From NCBI RefSeq assembly GCF_022201045.2, contig NC_068559.1:25861501-25925500 (forward strand): 64,000 bases of DNA, given 5' to 3'. Shown here piece after piece: positions 58,901-64,000 of the stretch. Position numbers and translations under genes: made by a program. The notes below the pieces were generated by a model. The model searched no databases, was not told the DNA's origin, and worked only from the letters and a program-made list of their open reading frames with translations. Numbering within the stretch: the stretch's first letter is position 1; every line of letters starts with the position of its first letter. Source of the DNA: Citrus sinensis (Eukaryota > Streptophyta > Magnoliopsida > Sapindales > Rutaceae).

Positions 58901-61900
58901 CCAGTTAAATTACAATCCAGGTAGTTCATGTATAGGCCTTATTTCTGATAGATTAATTATCTTATTCGCTTATGTGGATTAGGTCATGACTGCTTTGGCT
59001 AACAAATTTAAGCTTTGTTCTTGGTTCAATTATGTATTTTGTATGTAGTTTTGATGATCCCTTTTAACCTTCAACCAGGATTTCATAAATTTATTCATGA
59101 TAACCTCTTCTATCCACAATTTTTTCTTGTTTGATGGGATCTTAGGGGAGGATCTAAGTAATTTTACTTCCCAATTCTTAACTGCTGCTTGGGATCTCAA
59201 AAAGACTTGATACCGCTTTACTCCCCACTGCGAGGAGCCAGCTGATCCTACTGACCGTAGGACTTCTGGTCAATTTGTGATATGTGTAAAAGGGTAGACA
59301 AAATATGTGATTACTATTCAGCTTCAGGTGTTCTTGTCCTAGTCTATCAAGGGATTGCTCCTTAACAGTCTGTACCTCTATAAACTTTGGAGCTTCTCTA
59401 TGAATTATCTACTCCAAGGACATTTAAGTTCCAATTACAAGACATTGCCAAACAGCATGTGGTACCCATAGGGAAAAAGGATAAAAGAGGATTGTTGCAA
59501 TATGATAAAATATGCTGATTTGTGGGCCTCTTGGTTGATTGAGTGACGGTATTCAGAATGGCTTGATATTCAGTGGGCTCTGGGTTTTGTTCAAGATAAT
59601 CTGTTTTCCAAATAAGCCTGTTTAGGACATTTAGTAGATGTATAGAAGTTGCAAATATCACTTCCTTTTTAGAAACAGAAATGGTTATCAGTGGAAAGTG
59701 TTCAAATATTTTTCCTTTTAAGAAGTAGTTTCTATTGGGTTTCGTATATTTAAGCTTAATATTTACTTTCACTAAGAAGTCTACAGACATTCAGAACTTG
59801 CTTTATATTGTAAATTGTAAGTGGGTGTTGACATTGTTTTCATTCCATGCTAACAAGGAATGTCTAAGATAAGGAATTTACATGGTGCAGGGGAATGATT
59901 TGATGAGAATTTTAAACGTTGCAGCCTTTGCTGTATCTGGCTATGCATCAACTGAAGGTCGGCAGTGCAAACCCTTCAATCCTCTTCTTGGAGAAACCTA
60001 TGAGGCTGATTATCCAGATAAAGGACTCCGCTTTTTCTCAGAAAAAGTATGTTTCTTTCTTCCAACTGAAAAAGCTTGTTTCTTTCTTCCACTATTAGTA
60101 AACTTTTACCTGAAAATACTGGAGAGAGTCAAAATTGAATTCACCTGTTAAATTTTGCCTCATTTTTAACGAAGTACATGACGCTGACATCTAACGCTTT
60201 TCTGTTTATCACTTAGCTGACAAGTCACTTTCATTTCAGGTGAGTCATCATCCTATGATTGTTGCTTGTCATTGTGAGGGAAGAGACTGGAAATTTTGGG
60301 CTGATTCCAATCTCAAAGGGAAATTTTGGGGTAGATCTATTCAGCTTGATCCTGTTGGTGTCCTAACCCTGCAGTTTGACGATGGCGAGACCTTCCAGTG
60401 GAGCAAGGTCACCACTTCCATATACAATATCATACTTGGGAAAATTTATTGTGATCACTATGGCACCATGCGCATTAGGGGCAGTGGCAATTACTCATGC
60501 AAACTCAAGTTCAAGGAGCAGTCTATCATTGACAGAAACCCACATCAGGTAACTTTTGTACTTGAAACAGACATCATTGGGCACTCTTATGTGTTCACTT
60601 GACGGACAACAGGCTTTTTCTCAGTGCATGTCTGCTGTTTCTGTTTCTGTTTTTTATTTTTATTTTATTTTTTTAATCTTGACAAAAAAACAAAGGTTTT
60701 CTTAGGAACACCAGTTTTACCAATTCCAGGCATTTAATTATCTGCATTTGATTTTATGATCTATCCGGCAGAACCCTCATTCTTTTCATAAGATACTATT
60801 TGGAGACTATATATCCTTAAATATGTGAAATACTGTATTACAATGAAAATAACTTCTTGAATATGCACTTAAAACATACATGTATAATTTAACCAATTGA
60901 TTTCTTTTTTTAAAAATTGAGTTTAGGTTCATGGATTTGTGCAAGATAATAGAACAGGAGAGAAGGTAGCGATGTTGGTGGGTAAGTGGGACGAAGCTAT
61001 GTACTATGTTCTGGGAGATCCGACGACAAAACCTAAGGGATATGATCCAATGACCGAAGCTGTGTTGCTGTGGGAAAGAGGCAAAACTGTTACCAAGACA
61101 AGATACAATCTCACCCCATTTGCGATATCCTTAAATGAGCTGACCCCTGGCTTATTGGATAAATTGCCTCCAACAGACTCAAGGCTAAGGCCAGATCAGA
61201 GATACTTAGAAAATGGAGAATATGAGTTAGCAAATGCGGAGAAGCTGAGACTAGAACAGTTGCAGAGACAGGTATTCACCTAGAGATCTTCTGTCGTGTT
61301 TCTCCTTGGATATACGAGGTCTTATGAATTTAGGGTATAAATTACTAATTCATTTGATTTAGCTTGGGACCAGGTATACAACTTAGGGCCTATTTGGTAT
61401 TGTCGTTGGACAGCTGTAGCTTTTAAGTTAAAGCACTAAAGTGTTTAGTAAACATTTATTGCTATGGTTTGGAAGCTAAATTGAATTTATTCCACAATTG
61501 TATGATGAAAAATCTATAATATCTTTATTATTTTTATTAAAATTATTATTCAAAGGGTCATATTTACAGTAAATTTATTAATTTTAATTTTATAGCTATA
61601 ACTTTTTCCCCACTACAGGTCTAGTCTTGCATTTACTGTTAGCAATACACTTGTCAGAGTTTGGGCTGCTGGAATGAACACACTTGACTTAAAAACTCTA
61701 CAAATGACTATGAAAAGAAGGAACCCTACTCACCCTCTATGATGAAGATAATATTTGGTACAGAGTATTGCGCAACTAATATTGTTGCCTTAATCTAATG
61801 TATTTGAATTGAGTTCCATGTTCCTGTAACTTACCTTCGTAAGTCTAGATCAGTTCCTGTTACTTACCTTCGTAAGTCTAGATCAGTTCCAGCACTAGTT

Positions 61901-62169
61901 TACATAATTCAACATGCCATAACATTGAACTTTCTTCTATTTCTTTTACTAGGTAGAAATAACATCGAGCAACTTTTATTTTCTTTTTAATGCAGGCAAG
62001 GCAATTACAGGAAAGTGGATGGCAGCCAAGTTGGTTTTGCAAGGATGAGGATGGTTGTTATCGTTACATGGGTGGCTATTGGGAAGCAAGAGAAAAAGGG
62101 GACTGGGGTGACATTGCTGAAATATTTGGTCAGAGCAGTGATTCACCTTCATGTTTAGTAGAAGAATAG
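55926..62169 (+). CDS. ORP1: Oxysterol-binding protein-related protein, ORP1 type
   Basis: Lipid-transfer protein expected to bind sterols or phosphoinositides and act at membrane contact sites. Exons: 55926-56429, 56780-57136, 57653-57740, 58375-58844, 59891-60046, 60240-60548, 60927-61271, 61996-62169, giving 800 aa with all GT-AG introns. A PH domain spans about 81-215, from [24 protein letters not shown] to [14 protein letters not shown] linker with likely coiled coil (near 265-315) and an acidic stretch ([21 protein letters not shown]) follow. The OSBP ligand domain runs from about 423 to the end; its signature, usually EQVSHHPP, is here EKVSHHPM (524-531), formed across the exon 5/6 junction. 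[12 protein letters not shown] is present. No FFAT motif was recognised. In Arabidopsis ORP1D is next to ARP3, as here. Which ORP1 paralogue (A-D) it is cannot be decided by eye. Confidence 0.94.
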
Positions 62170-62757
62170 GCTGTCCTTTCAACTCAGGTTGTGCTGTAGT
62201 TATACTGTTGTCATATTTCCTTTTTCGTTCCCCATTCCGATTGTTGTCTATGCTAATAGTTACTCAAAATATTAGATTAGACTTAGCTTCCGTGATGTTG
62301 AAACTGGAGTCTCTTCAAGGTGTAAGGCTAATGCTAGTTTCTTGAAGCTCTAGTAAACCGAGTAACCAACGTTACCATTACAGGAGACCCGGTGGGTATT
62401 CTACATGCTCATAACCTGCGGAATTTCATTCTCACTTTCAACTTGCTGATATTTCGAGCATTTACTAGTCTACTTAAATGCTAATACAGTGAACAGATTA
62501 GATATTAACACACTCAATTGAGTTGAGATATCAAGAAATTTAAGTGGCTTTAATGGTAGGTTACATGTAGACTTGGCATTAGTTAATATGTAATATGTTA
62601 GATCATCTCAACTCATCAGACGTCCGAGATAAGGAATGCAATTAAATTGAAAATTGGAAACAAAAATGCTTTCTTTGGACCACATGCTCGGATATACAGA
62701 TAGAATAAGCTATATCTGATGCAAATTTCAAAACTTGGTTCGTTCCCCATATCAGGA
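62170..62757. other. Shared 3' region of the convergent ORP1-type and SDA1 genes
   Basis: The two genes end towards each other, with 588 bp between stop codons. Both 3' UTRs must lie here and may overlap. No coding signal. Confidence 0.5.
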
Positions 62758-63841
62758 TTATTTCCACGCTTTCCTTCCTCGGAACTGTTTGCCCGCTCGT
62801 TGCTGTTTTTTCTTTTTCTCTTGTCGAGTTTTAGCAACTTTGGCTCTTTTTGCAGCAAGAGGCATAGCCTTCTTGTGTTCTTTTTGACGATTGCTCAAAC
62901 CACCCGTCTGATCGCAACATTACAGGATATCAAAATGGTGAATCATGCAAAAGTTTGTGCTTTTGTAATTGGAAAGATTAACAGTAAGGAGGCCATTAAA
63001 TATGTCAGCAAGCAGTGTCTTAAGGATAATTGATTGAATTAATTCAGCCACTCAATCAATGGTTTAAAAATAATAGACAATAAAGCACTGTAAATACAAG
63101 TATACCTTTTTCTGTTTAATAGCAGCTCGAGCCATGTACTTCCCTCTGTCTTCCCTCCCTGCTCTTATTAATGCAAGCCTTTCCTCTTTGCTTAACTTTT
63201 GCCGTACATGAGCCTAGAATTTCCATGAACAAGTCAGTCAGTCAAAATGTGTTCGTGGCAGCAAAGAAGAAAAGGAACATGACAAAGGTAAAATTGAAAG
63301 GAAAAGATATAAGAATAGAAGAATTTGGAAACTGGGATGAAAATATCTCTTTATCCAATCAATTCAATGAAATCTACTATTTCAAAATGGCCTTAAGCTG
63401 ATGAAATTTCCATCGAGTATACTAACTACTTATTGCACAGAGTTCATTACATTGTAGTTGAATCTCACTTCAAGCATGCGTAGAGTTCTCAGTTTATATA
63501 GGACTATCATATGGTCGAAGCGGTCACACAATCCATCAACCAACTATGCGTCCAAGATATAAGATACCTCTACCTAGTCATTCATTCTACAGTTTCTACC
63601 TAGTATCCGAAGCATATAAAATTTATTCCAATTAGCATTGCCCTGCCCTCCAGAAAGCTTGCAGTTTTTGAGCTTATGAAATCCCAGTGACCAACAACAG
63701 AGCAAGCTGAAAATATAGCCAATAAAGGCATAGAAAACTTACTTCAAGCTTGACCGGGTCCACACGCTTAATGCTCAGTTGATCAGAACTTGGAACCTTA
63801 AACCCTTGCTGAGCCAAAGCAATCTTAGCTTCCTTCTTTGC
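62758..63841 (-). CDS. SDA1: SDA1 homolog, C-terminal exons (gene continues beyond the window)
   Basis: SDA1 is a nucleolar/nuclear ARM-type protein needed for 60S ribosome maturation and export and for actin organisation in yeast. Only the last three exons are here: 63841-63743, 63213-63106 and 62907-62758, all in phase 0 with GT-AG introns. They encode ~118 residues. First comes AKKEAKIALAQQGFKVPSSD, then AHVRQKLSKEERLALIRAGR. The basic tail TGGLSNRQKEHKKAMPLAAK ends RAGKQFRGRKAWK before the stop. The KLSKEERLALIRAGRED and lysine-rich MPLAAKRAKV parts fit the conserved SDA1 C-terminus. Gene order (SDA1, ORP1D, ARP3 in Arabidopsis) supports the call. Upstream exons lie past 64000. Confidence 0.85.
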
Positions 63842-64000
63842 CTAAAAAAATATTCCAAAGAAGAACCACAGAATAAATGCATAAATTTGTATATCCAACA
63901 TAAGTTAAGGAAACTGGTATGAACCAGTAGTCCAGTCAGTAAGGTTCAATAAAATACACGTGTACACCATGATTAATTTTTGGAATAAACTTGAGAACAA
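63842..64000 (-). other. SDA1 intron, incomplete
   Basis: AT-rich sequence upstream of the acceptor at 63842; the donor lies beyond the window end. Confidence 0.6.

Noticed and set aside
1-64000. CRISPR arrays, bacterial operons or phage features
   Set aside because: Genes are split by spliceosomal introns and repeats are plant transposons; nothing prokaryotic is present.

Overview
This window looks like nuclear DNA from a dicot plant, most likely woody. The genes have many GT-AG introns, the spacers are AT-rich, and the repeats are typical plant hAT, Harbinger, Mutator-like and copia elements. The protein set (pectate lyase, CCT5, a GPI-anchored arabinogalactan-type protein, a CFIm68-like RRM protein, ARP3, an ORP1-type oxysterol-binding protein, SDA1) is plant-like. 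From memory, SDA1, ORP1D, ARP3 and an RRM protein are neighbours in Arabidopsis (At1g13160 to At1g13190), and CCT5 is next to the pollen AGP gene BCP1 (At1g24510/At1g24520). The window therefore seems to be an ancestral gene block. I cannot name the species from the sequence; Citrus or a relative is only a guess.

Layout. 1-5.6 kb: a four-exon pectate lyase gene (+). 5.6-6.6 kb: a possible mobile element carrying the C-terminal end of a beta-tubulin gene. 7.2-10.8 kb: CCT5 (-), nine exons, complete at 535 aa. About 11.83-21.9 kb (unit A) and 24.78-41.5 kb (unit B): a direct tandem duplication. Each unit carries one AGP-type gene (+) and one CFIm68-like gene (-), all four intact. The spacer between the units is mostly a hAT element and a Harbinger-type MITE. 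Unit B carries a further hAT element and a 6.8 kb nest: a fold-back element invaded by two hAT elements, one of which was itself invaded by a third hAT and by a copia element now reduced to a solo LTR. 41.7-43.4 kb: a tandem repeat split by a second solo LTR of the same copia family. 45.3-49.9 kb: ARP3 (-), nine exons, 427 aa. 50-55.9 kb: gene-free spacer. 55.9-62.2 kb: an ORP1-type gene (+), eight exons, 800 aa. 62.8-64 kb: the last three exons of SDA1 (-), which runs out of the window.

The genes do not form one pathway. They are mainly housekeeping genes: protein folding, mRNA 3' end formation, actin nucleation, lipid transfer and ribosome export. Two are cell-wall or surface genes. All exon joins given here were worked out by hand and give in-frame proteins of the expected family length. 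I found no obviously new biological system. The most unusual parts are the recent tandem duplication whose copies have different upstream regions and repeat loads, the nested transposons with captured gene pieces (taxilin, beta-tubulin), and a nearly perfect 43-nt hairpin inside an ARP3 intron.
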